A stretch of DNA of 64,000 nucleotides from Leptasterias polaris (taxonomy: Eukaryota > Echinodermata > Asteroidea > Forcipulatida > Asteriidae). Position 1 is the stretch's first letter. The number at the start of each line of letters is the position of its first letter. The stretch covers positions 1,922,001 through 1,986,000 of the forward strand of contig JAZGTN010000192.1 of assembly GCA_037783415.1 (NCBI GenBank), written 5' to 3'. The translations under genes were made by a program, and so were the position numbers. Below are positions 46,151 to 57,830 of the stretch, in pieces. The notes under the pieces are model-generated. The model was not told where the DNA came from and ran no database searches. It saw only the letters and a program-made list of their open reading frames with translations.

Positions 46151-46246
46151 TTTTGCTTGAAGTGCAATAGTTTTTGAGGAATGAGTAAAACAATTGATTT
46201 TGAGTTCACGAGTCCAAAACTCAATGTTTGAAAACAATGAAAACAT
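45431..46246 (-). pseudogene. Penelope-like element C-terminal ORF with GIY-YIG endonuclease domain
   Basis: 271 codons. Residues ~56-72 (NTFVVTFHPSLPPIRKI) resemble the segment after the reverse transcriptase in Penelope-like proteins. A Cys-rich linker follows (CSNTSKCIVC, 136-145). The GIY-YIG domain spans ~177-262: LIYLISC, then VQYIGETRTTLKRRF with the catalytic-type Arg, a GH motif, PVGHHFNLPNHS and a C-terminal LWIRRIKTTQP. The first ~50 residues fall largely in flanking MITE sequence and are not part of the protein. PPPPPPP at 114-120 comes from a G17 run at about 45889-45907, prone to slippage. No reverse transcriptase is present, so this is a 5'-truncated, non-functional copy that keeps an intact endonuclease frame. 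Confidence 0.85.
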
Positions 46247-46571
46247 TTAAGGAATTTTTGACTCCATTGACCGATTGAGCTTAAACTTTCACAGGTTTGT
46301 TATTTCATGTTATAAGTGGGGTCACATCAAGTGTGGATACTGGTCTTTGACAATTACCAATGCGTTTTGAAGACCCCATCAAAACATCGCCATCCATTGC
46401 TTATTTTAATTGTAGCAATCGAATAGAACTGAATACAGTGTCCAAAGTCCCTGGCAAACATAAACTGTTTCCCCCCGTTTATTTTCAGTTCACTGATACT
46501 TAATTCCTGAACTTTACTGAAAAGTCTTAAGCGAAAACACATTATGTGTGTACACACAAGTGGTGTCACAC

Positions 46572-47601
46572 CAGGGGGCCCATTTCACTAAGTCCCCATT
46601 TGCGATCATCGCTATCGCACTTGCGATGAGATCGCAAACCGCAAATCCATCGCACTTGCGACGCCGATGATTTTGCGTTTCACAAAGTCATCGCAGTTGC
46701 GATGATATTAAAAGGAAAATAAATGTTTTGTACGAGGCTAAATGTAGTGACCTTTGACATAGCCCGCCAAAAAATCGTCGGTCCTCGCATGGTGGACGTC
46801 TTAATGTCAAAATGTTGTTGCCGCGGTTCGATTAAAAACGAAATGCATAAATTGCAGTTTAAATGTAAATAATGTTCATGCTGGTGCATCAAAAATAACA
46901 ACAGGTGGACTATATGTTTAAACTCTAAGCATTCATTTAAAAAAGGTTCACATGAAATCATATTCAACTTGTTTCATTTGTAGGCCTATTAATATAATTA
47001 ATTTTATAACATTTTGTAAATAATAATAATGTAACGTAGAGATTTATGAACATTTGACAAAACTGGTTAAATCATGTATAGAATGACGTCAAAAGTGTTG
47101 TCACCGAAAATTGGTAGATGATATTAAATTGGAAAGGCTGAATTCTTGATGCAATATCAATAGGCCTACATTAATTTTAGGCCACAATGCTGGCTAAAAT
47201 AATTGAACCCAATAGATGGAGATCTCCTTTTTACCGATTTTAAGCTCTCTCGTTAAGAGATTAAGGGTTTCCCGAGTCTCCCAGTAAAAGACTGGGAATG
47301 AAAATAACGTAATTTTACTCTTTAATGCGGACAAACTACCGTCAAGACGTACACCAATAATAACATCTAAGCACAAAACGGTGCAATTTATCATAAATTT
47401 GCGATGAACTTATACTTTGCGGACACTAACGAGTCATCGCAAGTTGCTCATCGCTAATAATTGTTTGCGATGAGTAAGTTCGTCGCAAAGATTTAGTGAA
47501 ATCGTTATTCAAAATCCATCGCTAAGTTGCGATGGTTTTTGGATTTAGCGATCGGTTTCGGCGTTTGCGATTATCAAAACGCGTTAGTGAAATCGGCCCT
47601 G
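46572..47601. mobile_element. 1.0-kb TIR element with TGCGAT-repeat ends
   Basis: Left CAGGGGGCCCATTTCACTAA, right TTAGTGAAATCGGCCCTG, imperfect inverse termini. Both ends are crowded with TTGCGATGA/TCATCGCAA words over ~130-200 bp (46604-46710 and 47400-47580), which pair with one another. The centre is AT-rich and non-coding. The TTTCACTAA terminus resembles other CGATTTCACAAA-type repeats here. Confidence 0.75.
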
Positions 47602-48659
47602 CAGGCCCGAAACGCTGTTATTCATTGTTAAATTGCCGACATCAAATTGCTAATTTACAAATGCTGGAATTCACTGAAAACGGGCGGGTGTATTTTGCAA
47701 TGGATAAGGGATTTTTCATATTTTGCAACCTGCATTTGGCGATTGGGATCGATACCGCCCTCTATTGTTAAAACCTTTTTTTTTTCAAAGGTTACATGAA
47801 AATAATGTTCCAGCTTGAACTCCCAAAATAGAAATGAATAACACTTATTGTAGACTCTTCTCGTACAATTTTGAACTTTAAGGCTTGGTGAACATAATAT
47901 AAGTCAGTGAATTATTTTAAAGAAAATTTTATCTAGTTGTAGTCAAGTAAGATTTCATCGTGCTTGACAAATTATGTGTAGAGCAAATAGTAACGGGGAC
48001 CAAGTTACTAACAATAATACGATGTTACATTTTGGCTTGTAACTTTTTCCCGCGAAGCAAAATGATGCGACACCACTCAGTAACTGGACCGTTTGTCGGG
48101 TTCCCTGACTTCACCAGTAGTTATTTATCGCTTCATGAACAAGGGGAACACTGGCAACTGTCTTCCCAGCCTCGGTTTGGCTTACACTGACTTGAATGCG
48201 AGAAAATGGCTGAACTGTGATAAGGTCTATCCATAAATGGGTCAGTCATTGCTCCCTTGACTAAAGATTCTACCCCTCATACTTATTTTTAGAACATCCA
48301 AGTGATGTCATGATAAATAGCGTGAATTTGTTGAACACTGATTTGACTGTAGTGATCGCAAATTGAACCCACTTGCTTGGTGACTAACGCATCCGCCATC
48401 CATACGTTACCCATTCACGTAAAATGTGTAATTTCATCACAGTGGGCAAGACTTTGTTTTTAATCGGGGGTGTGGGGGAATGAAATACCCATTCCCTGTA
48501 GTAGCGATGAGCTGAATGATGAAACAGTCGTCGTGTGTCGGAGTGAATGGCGATAGTGTGCACAAAGTGTGCATCCGCAACAAAGAGCAGGATATTGAGT
48601 CTGCGTGGAGAGTACTTGCGTGAAAAAAGCACGTGTGGCACAATACGTGCGTGTTATCT
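47602..48659. other. Unassigned sequence
   Basis: No exon recognised. CCTCTATTGTTAAAACC and similar words are not diagnostic. Confidence 0.3.
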
Positions 48660-48899
48660 CGTATTGAGGTTGTCAAACATTGAACCCGCTCGGGCCCTCG
48701 TTGTGTGTGTGAGACATCTGTCGTCAGTTAGCCCCGCATCTCCATCCTGCATCCCAGCATTACGTCCTCTCTTCTCTCTCACAACCTGGGGTCGGACTGA
48801 TAAAAATAAGGAACACCTCACGCCGAGGTCTCAAGAACTACCCTTATCTCCACCGGGAGGAGTTTTTTTTTCTAGGGGTTGTATTTTTGATTTGCCAAG
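48660..48899 (+). other. Putative 5' UTR / promoter-proximal region
   Basis: GC content rises here relative to the flanks, with CT-rich stretches (CCTCTCTTCTCTCTCACAAC at 48762-48781). TTTTTTTTTCTAG at 48862-48874 is also a good splice acceptor, so 48875 may begin the exon. No TATA box stands out. Confidence 0.3.
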
Positions 48900-49081
48900 A
48901 TGGATGGCGAGTTGGGAATATTCGAGGCGTTGTTCTTAGTATCGTTAACGGTGAACGTTTGTGCATGGCTGCAATTCGGGATCTACGCCGTGATGGACAG
49001 GCTAGTCGCCCGGGAGACACAGACAAGAATAACCCGGTTCCGTCTAGCTCACAAACACAATGCAGCTTTCATGAGGAATTT
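48900..49081 (+). CDS. Candidate first coding exon, membrane protein, unidentified
   Basis: ATG at 48900 in a good context (AAGATGG) opens 60 codons plus two bases before the consensus donor GTAAGT at 49082. Residues ~8-30 form a hydrophobic helix (FEALFLVSLTVNVCAWLQF), followed by a basic, amphipathic segment (ARETQTRITRFRLAHKHNAA), typical of a signal-anchor plus cytosolic or lumenal stem. Higher local GC and the UTR-like leader support a real exon. A longer overlapping frame (48887-49180) ignores the donor and looks less protein-like. I do not recognise the family and see no partner exon in the window. Confidence 0.45.
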
Positions 49082-49309
49082 GTAAGTACATGTTTTTCTT
49101 CTAAATTCTTAAACCCGAGCAAAGACATCCTAATTTGTTTTAATTACCACACCGCATTCCAAAATTACATCGAGTTTTAAAGGGAGGCCGTACATTTGGT
49201 AATTACTCCATAAATTAATGACCAAGACTAGAGCACTGGAGAGCTGTTGATCATTGTCAAAAATGACACCCTTTGAAGTTATGTCAACAGGCTACTGCAG
49301 TTGGCATCG

Positions 49310-49712
49310 TTAAAGGGAGTATACCTTTGTTAATGACTCCAAAAATGAATGATCATAACAACTTACTTGGTAAGAAGCAATGCAGCTGTTGATAATGTAT
49401 AACATTTTGAGAAACAATTCCCTTCAAAAGAATGTGGTTTTAGAGAGAGGGATTCAAATACATTTCAATCTGAGAAACTTTTTGCATGAAACGTTTCTCA
49501 GATTGTTTATTCCAATTACGGATTATTATTCCTTCATGGACATAACCTCTAAAGATTTTCGGAAATATCTCAAAAACGCTAGCCACCTTTTGAAATGAGA
49601 TTTTTTACAGGTTTCTAGTTTTGATTGTGTATATATAGTTATCTACATTTATATATGATTATAAACAATCAAACGGTCCCAAAAACCAAATACCGTATAA
49701 TTTTCCTTTAAT
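49310..49712. repeat. GTATAC-family MITE
   Basis: Full-length relative of 19279-19651: TTAAAGGGAGTATACC, TCAATCTGAGAAACTTTTTG/GAAACGTTTCTCAGATTG hairpin, AAAACGCTAGCCACC, CCCAAAAACCAAATACC end. A second partial copy lies just upstream (49180-49308). Confidence 0.75.
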
Positions 49713-52700
49713 AAATAATTTAATCAAATTATTTCAGTTAATGACTGATTACTTCATGCCATTAAAGTTGCAGTTGCATGGGCAGGCGGCCATGCAACTT
49801 TAATAAGCATTGTGACATGCGCAAAAACCAAAACTAATTTATCGGGTTTTATTTCTTCTTCCTGATTTGTTCTCGGAATGCTGCTATCGGCAGCCTATAC
49901 TTCAACACATGTTAGCCGCTAATTCGGGAACAGTCGTGGTTAGATACTCTTTTAAAAACTAAGAATAAACCCAACGTGTTTTTAAGAACTAGAAAATGTC
50001 ACACCGACATCTTTTTCCTTTGCTGACTTGTCAAGTCCAAAAATAGGAAAGACAATTCCAGACCATTGTGTCAACACACAATTAGGGGAATCCCGTGTTC
50101 TTCAGCCGCGGGTTAAAACAAAACGTTGATATTGCGAAAACTTGGGAATTCCAAAAATGCGCGCAATGTTTATTATGCAAGATTTGTGGGCGGGGCGTAG
50201 ATGTATTCGTTAAAAGAGTCATGCCGTTTATAGATGCAGAACCCGTTCGCGGATAAAACTTCCCAGTTTTGTGATATTTTGAGAAGAACAATATTGAAAA
50301 TGGAAATATGGATTTCAACTTTCGACCTGAAGGAATTTTTTTATTATAATCAAATTCCAAGTTAAATTTTAAAAAAATCGAGAACTAGGGCCTATAAAAC
50401 AGAAGCTTTCGATGATTAAACTTAAAATATATTACTTTAAAAAATCTAAATCGAGGACGTCTCTTTGTTCACCCATTTTTGGACTTTAGTTTTTAACGAA
50501 GTCCCCATTGTTTTTGTTCACAAAATCAAAGTGTGTCAGACAACTCTAACGTTAAATCGGCTTTATTGTATGTTTGGTTTGAATAAACCCATAGAAGATT
50601 GAAATATCAGTTTACACTTCCCAAAATACACTTTGGGTCATAACTTTTTTTTGTCTTTAATGTTGTCTGCATTTAAAAAAGTGACAAAAATAAATTGTAT
50701 TTCTCGGAATTATACCATGTGCAAATTCCCCGCTACATCATTCTTACAGGGGGGGGAAACCATAAACTTGGACTTTCATATTATATGTGACTGCAGTGTC
50801 GCTTACGGTATAACCGAAATTACTGCGAATCATTGGGTCATGGTGGAGGAAACCCGAGAGAACAATGACCTTCGATCGACGAGGACCATTTGCCAGAAAG
50901 CATGGCTTTGCAATAATGATAATTGTGCCAATCAGGTTATGACACAATGCGTTGTCTCTATATGTCATCATCTTAAAATTGCCTGACAAAAAACCCCAAC
51001 AACGGGTCGCGTTGTGTTTAGTTGCCTTGTCTGGCTGGCATTAAAAGTTGCGATCGGACAATGCTTCTTTGATAACATGTGTTTATCATTTCTCACATAA
51101 TATGATTTAGATTTTCCACAATTCATACAGTGTTAATATGATCAATAGACTTCAGTCAGTGACAGTCAATAATAATTAGTTATTCAATCTGAAGGCTCAT
51201 TGACTATAGGTTTATACCAGTGCCAATCAATTGGATAATTCCTCCATCTGAAACATTGTCGAAGTTGGAAAATAGCATTTGAAGACCCCCGGACCGCCGT
51301 TGCTTATTTCGATTGCAACAACCGAAATAAGCTCGTGGTACATGTGTACATAATATACATGTAGGAATTGTAAGCGTGCACAAATTCCCTGGCAAAAATA
51401 TACAAGAACAGTAATTTTAATGTACTTTTCACAATATGCAAGATGGAAATAAACAATTCATTTCCAATTAATAATTCATTTTCATCTATCTATATTTAGT
51501 CAATTATTGACTTTTCTTAAACACCAATAAGGTTAATGATTATACCTTTACAGCAATTATAACGTTCAACTTGGAGTTTAAACTGTTCCTTTAATGAAAA
51601 CGAAGTACTTTAAAACAAAATTTCGGACGGGACACACCCAGAGATATGTGACATAAATTCATTTCTTTCCCCCACTTTACACAAATTTATCTTACGAAGG
51701 ATCTAGGGGTAGGGGTTTCTTTGTCTGGCGTGAATGAACAAGTTTTTGTAGCCGGTTGTAAACGAGCTCCAGCCCCCATGGGAATGGAGGCGCGGCACAC
51801 ACCCTGACACCATACCCGCAGAACACACCCCTTATAGCCGCGTGTGGACAAAACGTGTGCCTTTCAATCTGACTGACTAGACAGATCGTTTACACTGACC
51901 CAAGTTCATGTGAAATATTTTGTTAATTTCTGGAACATTTTGGAACATTTAAAAGGGATGCGAAAGCATTTGAACATTTTTGACCTGACTTGTTATGTAG
52001 TTGTGACAATGAATGATTTGGCTCGCCCCACCTTTTCACTTGCCTGTGGGAAAGAATGCATTTTATAACAGAACGTCTTGTACTGGAAGTTTTGCGATCA
52101 GGTATTGAACTTCGGATGTCAACAAACAAAATTGTTGCAAGATTTTGGTTTTAGGATGCTACAGGGCTGTATTTATTCAACAAACAATGAGAACTTGTTA
52201 GAGTGTCACATTATTGTCTTGAGAACAAGGTGATTTAAGAGTTGTTTAACTGCAGGAGTCCAGAACTCACTTTGATCGGAGTCTCTTTTAGGCAACGGAA
52301 CGATTGTGTATCAATGATCATTTGGCAAACTTTAACATGTTTGCGATAATTTGAGTGCTTTATTAATCAAAACCTGGAAAATTAGTCCCTTCAAAGGTTT
52401 TGAATCGAAGTGTGTGGCCCCAACTTCACAAGGCCTACAACTGTGCTTGGTTTTTATTGTTTGCTACAAGTTTGTACCCATACGTAATGATACAACTTTC
52501 CTGTTTTACTTTCGATGTCAACAGTTACTAGTAATATAGCCCAAGTTTTTGACCGTTGGGACTTTCGGGGGTACGGCAGGTAACAACATCTTCATGGGAA
52601 ATGGAACTGTCCGCGGGGACGACCCATTATAAAGTAAGCTGATATGATTGTGGGTTGTATGGAGGAATCTTGTAAGGGAAAGTTTCGAAACAACTCAATT

Positions 52701-52849
52701 ATGAAATATTTTTGTCTGGTATTAACTGTAGTAACGGACCTCTATAATAATTTGCTTTTTCATGGCTAATTATTCTGGCATGTTTATGTGTCTCACATGT
52801 GTGAATGTGTGAGTTAGCCGTCATGCGATGAAGAAAAGGATTGATTTCA
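49713..52849. other. Unassigned sequence
   Basis: CTTACAG at 50743-50749 precedes an 80-codon open frame (50750-50986) ending TGA, but without recognised motifs or a good donor. A weak AT-rich repeat with CGATTGCAACAACCGAAATA lies at 51310. Nothing firm. Confidence 0.3.
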
Positions 52850-52910
52850 TTGTTTGTTTGTGTTTGAGAAAGATGCTGCCAAGGTCGAAACGTCAGGCCA
52901 TTAACAGTAT
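52850..52910 (+). repeat. Hammerhead-like motif, solo copy
   Basis: TTTGAGAAAGATGCTGCCAA then GGTCGAAACGTCAGGCCATT (52881-52900) repeats the Penelope-tail arrangement on the + strand. No GIY-YIG ORF is nearby and the 5' half of stem I is not recognisable. Confidence 0.45.
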
Positions 52911-55900
52911 TTGTTGCTGTGCTAATACAATATGGGGTATTTTGGGTGTATCACCAACCAAAACTGGTAGTAGGGGATTTAGTCATCAATTGATGAAGAA
53001 GGGATGGGTTTCATTTTTGATATACCAACTATTAATTAATTGCGTTGAACTGTTTAGGCCTATAGGCAGTTTGCAACATATAACTATATTTATTAATTTT
53101 TTATTAAATTAACTTATTTTGAAAACAACTTTCTGTGCCTCAGTGTCAAAGAAAAGAAGCAATCGGGGGTGGGCGGGGGGGTATTTGAGGGAAATTACCT
53201 TCTGCGCCTCAAAATGTGGGTTAGCAATTAAGGCAAAAGGTTATTGGTTTCCTTTAAAAAAATGTTTTGATGGTGATCTAGAGTCATTCAAAACCATGGA
53301 ATGTATCATAAAATCGCGACCCTGGCCCATGACTTTGAAAGTATGACACTAGCTGATGGGTAATGATTAAAAACAACAGTATAGGCCCCCTACATATTTT
53401 TTAAATAACTTCATTTAGTTTTTTTTATTCATGGGAAATGTTTTGCTGTGATGATACTTTATTAACATTTTTTAATATTTAGGAAATTTGCACGCCAAAG
53501 TTTTAATATTTCAAAAATACAAAACATAGATCTCGTTTACTCAAAACTCATAATATAAAACTGCCATGCTTAAATATTTAAATTAAAACATACTATACCC
53601 TCTTGTGTACATGACTCTAGAATCTATTTTATTTTATTTATTTATTTATTTTTATTTTTTATTTTTTTTGGGGGGGGGGGGTGATTATTTTCAAATCTGA
53701 AAGCCCTCTAATCATACGTTTACCAGCATCAGTACTCCAGGGAGTACATAGCATTCGAAGCCCTCCCCCAGATCAAGCCGGATTATTGCGATCGCCGCAA
53801 TCAAAATAAACCCTTATGTGTGCGCAGAATCCTAGTCAAAAACAGGAACCACTTTTCGTAAAATCGTAAACTTGTTTTCATTAAAACTGATTTAAATAAA
53901 CGTTGACCACAAATCTTGAAACTTCCACAGTTTGGTTTTGGGGTGTTCTTTTGAGGACGGGAACAAATGTATTCTACCTCAAAACAATAAATGCACTTTT
54001 GACCTCTATAAACAAAGTGGGGTAGTTTTAAACCGCCTTGAACTTTATAAAACCGCACCGCAGTAAACTGTGCTATCTATTGGAATGAACTTGAGGAAAA
54101 CCTGTACAATGCCAACTCGAAATCCCCGGTCCAAGGCCACGAAGAATGCAACCAGAAACACTGCCAAACATTTTTAGCAAAGACCTTCCTAGACTGCTAA
54201 GCGAAGATGACTCGTGCTAAGCAAGAGATACTACCACCAGTCACTGGTGCAAAATACACAACGGCATGTTATTTTCGTGCATATTGCCCGCTTCGTGTTT
54301 TTGTTCCCGCGCAATGGTTCCTCTGTTTTGCTCAAATATCTTTAAAGCTAAAAAAAAAGAAAAAAAAAGAAAAGTAAAAGACAAACAGCGAGTCACTAGT
54401 GTCCAATGTGACCGAAATGACATTTGTTGGTGGTAATTCATTTCCGCTGAGCAAGATATTTATTTCTATGCAAAGAAGAATCGGTGCGCTTAGCAGGTTT
54501 GTGGATTTTAGTTTGTACAGCTTAAGAAAGACATCGGTAGGCCTACAAGTCACAACATGTGAACTATACGTCATTATGTCAGGTTTCCATTTATTAAGTT
54601 ATTTTTATACTAAGCATATTCTTCCGGGGGAGGGGGTTGCTTACCAGGGCCCGATTTCATGGCACATGCTTACCGTATTATAAGAATCGCCCGTGTTTCA
54701 GGGTGCCGTAAGCACAGAATTACGCGGTAAGCAGCGCCCATCTAGCTGCTTTTAAAAAAGTTGATTTTATTACACTTCTTCACTGGCACAAAAATACAGA
54801 CAAAAGATACAGGGAAATAAAAAGATACTATCAACTTAAAAAGAATGTAGTTTATACAATAACATAACAGTGGCCCAGCTCTATGGGATATGGCATTGAT
54901 ATGACATGTGTTACTTTGTGGTTCACGGATGTGAACACGACAAGACCGGGACTGATAACGACGGTAACTAACAACTTGTATGTTTTAATCACAAATAAAG
55001 ATATTATTTTAAGGGGTAACAATAACATTGAATATGCATTGTCTATGTCACCGTCACCAAAAAACATTTCTGTATGAAATACGTAAGCGGAATATACTCG
55101 ATTGTAATTTTGAATTGGCATGTTTGTGAACTTGTACGGTGTCCTTGATAGAACATCAACCGTTCGTTAATTAACCATTGATTTTGATGAGATTTTCACC
55201 GGTTGTCTGAAACGTGTACGGAGTGCTTACTGACAAAATGAAAAAATAAAATAGATTTGAAAAGATAGGCTCTTCCATATAATAAATATATTTTATTATA
55301 CCTTTACAAATTTCACACACCAATACTGAAATCATTTTGAAAATATAGTTCAGAGTAAGCTAACAAAAATTTCAGATGAAACGGTTTCATATAAATGTTC
55401 ACTCTTTAGACCCTACAAAAAATGGATCAGAAAAAGCACACAGTTGCCAACATGTTTAGTTTATCCATATAGAGCAAGGACAGGGTTTATCAACCTTGTA
55501 TATACGCCTTCCCGTTGACCTATTAAGCCAAGCTAAACCACGCGCATGTCAGTCACATATAATATGCTGCCAACACCTTTTCCCCACAGTCGAAAGTTTC
55601 CAGAAATCTGGTTTCCCTTCCTCTACCCCGATCCAAGCAAAGGAAACCAGATAAGTTCTTAATGACCATCTGATGCGGGTTAATTAGATGGCCATCTAAT
55701 ATCTGTATTGCCGGGATCGTTAGCGCATTTCCGCCATGTTGTGTTATCTTTGGTGAAAGGACTTTTCCTGTATGTAAAGTTGCCCTTACCCGGCGTTGTT
55801 GTCAAGATTGAATACAATTAAACCACACTCCAAATTGTCCAAAAACTGCCCACTCAATGTTGTCTGCCTCCTCACCACCACACAAGAAGCCAGATTTTAT

Positions 55901-55948
55901 ATTGTAAATGGACGCCTAGATTTGCAAGTCGGTACAGATTCTTTTAGT
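52911..55948. other. Unassigned AT-rich sequence
   Basis: T/A-rich low complexity with a G11 run at 53630-53682. CGATTTCATGGCACATGCTTAC at 54651 is a partial repeat terminus. No exon supported. Confidence 0.3.
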
Positions 55949-56310
55949 TCATGAACAAAGAATTATGTTGTTATTGAGTTCAAAGACGAAATTAGAATTA
56001 GCTGTTGCAAACTGCTTACCAACCAAAAGGACCTGTGGTATAAATGCAAACATTAGATGGTGGAGTCTTTCTCGAGGGCTAAATGACAACACAACACACA
56101 TAAACATGTTTACAAGTGTAACAAGAGCAGTCAATTGGAAATACATGAATAGAGAGAGAGGGAGAGAGAAGCAGAAAGCATTCAGAAAAAGCATTCAGAA
56201 AAAGCAAGGGGTAACAGGGATTATGGAGACAAAGGGGGGAGGGGGTGGGTTGTGGAGGGAAGGGGCTGGGTTGTGGAGGGAAGGGGCTGGTTTGACCAGT
56301 TCAAAGACGT
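55949..56310 (-). mobile_element. Second Penelope-like tail fragment
   Basis: Minus strand: CCCTTTGTCTCCATAATCCC, ATTGACTGCTCTTGTTACAC and GTCATTTAGCCCTCGAGAAA match the 3' region of the element at 45079-45300. The next segment (CAGGTCCTTTTGGTTGGTAA, GCAGTTTGCAACAGC) matches 990-1030. The GAAACGTC half of the hammerhead motif is replaced by other sequence. No ORF. Confidence 0.65.
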
Positions 56311-57150
56311 GACATAAAATTGGTAATCAACAGCATATTTTGGCCAATATTTTGTGATATTTAGGTATGATACTGTACATCATTGATAGGCCTATTGGAA
56401 GAGAATATTCTTCCATATCCTGTAAGTTTTCTTTAACCATAAGATTGATAATTACACCATGTAAACAATTATTTTAAGTAATAGGTTGTTGGCTTTGAAC
56501 AAAGAACTCATGTTTTGGTCCATGACAAAAAGAGACCGTTTCTAAAACATCTGGACAAAGGAAACGCGGATTGGGGTTTTTATCGACTCGCCACCTGTTC
56601 CACGCTTCGTTAATTCGGTCGAGTCCTTTGTGTGTCAGTTAAATTAGGATGGTGTGTCGCAGGCTTATTATTTGTTGGCTATCGTTTGTTACTGATAACT
56701 TTGTGTATATAGTAACTTTACATTGCATTTCGTTATGATTAATGGTATGAAAATAATAGATCAGGGAAACGAGTACTATGAGGTTGTAGTGTGTGGGTAC
56801 AAAACAGCTGCTAAAGGACTGCTAATTATCGGAGGGGAAAGGTTGTTTATAGCTCTAATCTGGAAAGCTCATTTTTAGATGTAAACCAAAAACAATCTAG
56901 GGAGGGTATGCCTTTGGTAATTACTCCAAAAATTAACGACAATAAAAACTTACTTTGGTTACCAGCCAAAATGCCACACAGCTACCATTGCGTGCCACTG
57001 GTACCGCACTCGTACTTTGCTAAGCATGGTAAGCAAAGGAATTTGCTGAGCAGTATTTTCTGAAATTGGGCTCCGATGAGCTGATATACAGAGAGTGGGT
57101 CTGCACCCCGTAACGATGTCAACACAAAGTCTGAGTGATCTTCAGAAGTT
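56311..57150. other. Unassigned sequence
   Basis: A partial GTATAC-type MITE end (GAGGGTATGCCTTTGGTAA) lies at 56894-56912. No gene seen. Confidence 0.3.
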
Positions 57151-57174
57151 TAATAATAATAATAATAATAATAA
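57151..57174. repeat. (AAT)n microsatellite at the LINE 3' end
   Basis: Eight TAA/AAT units. On the minus strand it is the (TTA)n tail that ends CR1/L2-like elements. Confidence 0.9.
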
Positions 57175-57830
57175 CCTAGACTTCTATAGCGCATTTCATC
57201 TTCGAAGAAAATAGCAATGCGCTTTACAGGTACAGTAATGAAAAAACAATTTAATGAATAAAATAATACAGTTTGAATGACATTACATTAGAAAGCAATT
57301 TTAAACAGGTATGTTTTCAATTGCGATTGAAAGAAAGTTAAATCTGTGATGGTTCGGAGAGTAGTGGGGAGAGAGTTCCAGAGATGCGAAGCTGCAGATG
57401 AGAATCTTCTGGATCCATATGACTTGGTCCTGTCTTTCGTGGGTTCAATGAGGTGTTGAGATGCAGAACGGAGGGATCGAGTGGGTATGTAAGGGGTAAC
57501 AAGTTTAGAAATATAGCTGGGACAGAGTTGATGAAGTGCTTTGAAAGTTAGAATAATGACTTTGTACTGGATTCTCCGGGATACGGGCAGCCAGTGTAGT
57601 TCCTGTTTGAGACAGTCGTGTGTCATTGTCATGGTCCAGCTTAGGCCGATCCATCTTCCAAGAAAAGTCTGATCCGGGAAGGGTCTCGTGAATGATTTGT
57701 TGTGTTTGCTCGCATATTTTCCAGTGTCCCTGGAAGGTCAGTGCTAACAGGTTTTGGACTGGACTGAACTGAAGTTTGAGGTGCGTTTGATAAACATGCA
57801 TGTGTCCAAAGTCAGTTGGCATGAAAGACG
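57175..57830 (-). mobile_element. 5'-truncated CR1/L2-like LINE
   Basis: Minus strand: an ORF2 C-terminal piece, a 3' UTR with two copies of a GCGC motif (TGTAAAGCGCATTGC and AATGCGCTATAGAAG) and a (TTA)n tail. This order is typical of L2/CR1 3' ends. The 5' side fades at about 57830. Confidence 0.8.
57288..57632 (-). pseudogene. LINE ORF2 C-terminal fragment (CR1/L2-like)
   Basis: 114 codons, ending in TAA. LHWLPVSRRIQYKVIILTFK opens the segment found just after the reverse transcriptase in CR1/L2-type ORF2 proteins. It continues with YGSRRFSSAASHLWNSLP and a final FFQSQLKTYLFKIAF, the usual C-terminus. The reverse transcriptase and endonuclease are absent: the frame upstream (57633-57830) is not continuous with it, so the copy is 5'-truncated and dead. 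It lies antisense to the + strand exons. Confidence 0.85.

Larger units (their letters stand above)
45028..46368. repeat. GTATAC-type MITE interrupted by a Penelope-like element
   Basis: The left piece TTTAAAGGGGGTGCACAAC then ATTGGTATGAG, and the right piece (46140-46368, with GAGGAATGAGTAAAACAATTG, CACAGGTTTGTTATTTCATG and GACAATTACCAATGC), are the two halves of one MITE as seen whole at 42595-42948. The Penelope fragment sits between them. Confidence 0.6.

Noticed and set aside
48887..49180. 97-codon frame overlapping the candidate first exon
   Set aside because: Runs through a consensus GTAAGT donor and lacks hydrophobic or domain features; the frame from 48900 is better.
50633..50986. 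Candidate exon following TTCTTACAG
   Set aside because: Acceptor is fair but the frame starts with a G-run and ends at a stop without recognisable content; phase does not fit the exon at 48900.
57505..57822. Second minus-strand ORF beside the LINE fragment
   Set aside because: Overlaps the genuine LINE frame in another register and reads as a shadow frame.
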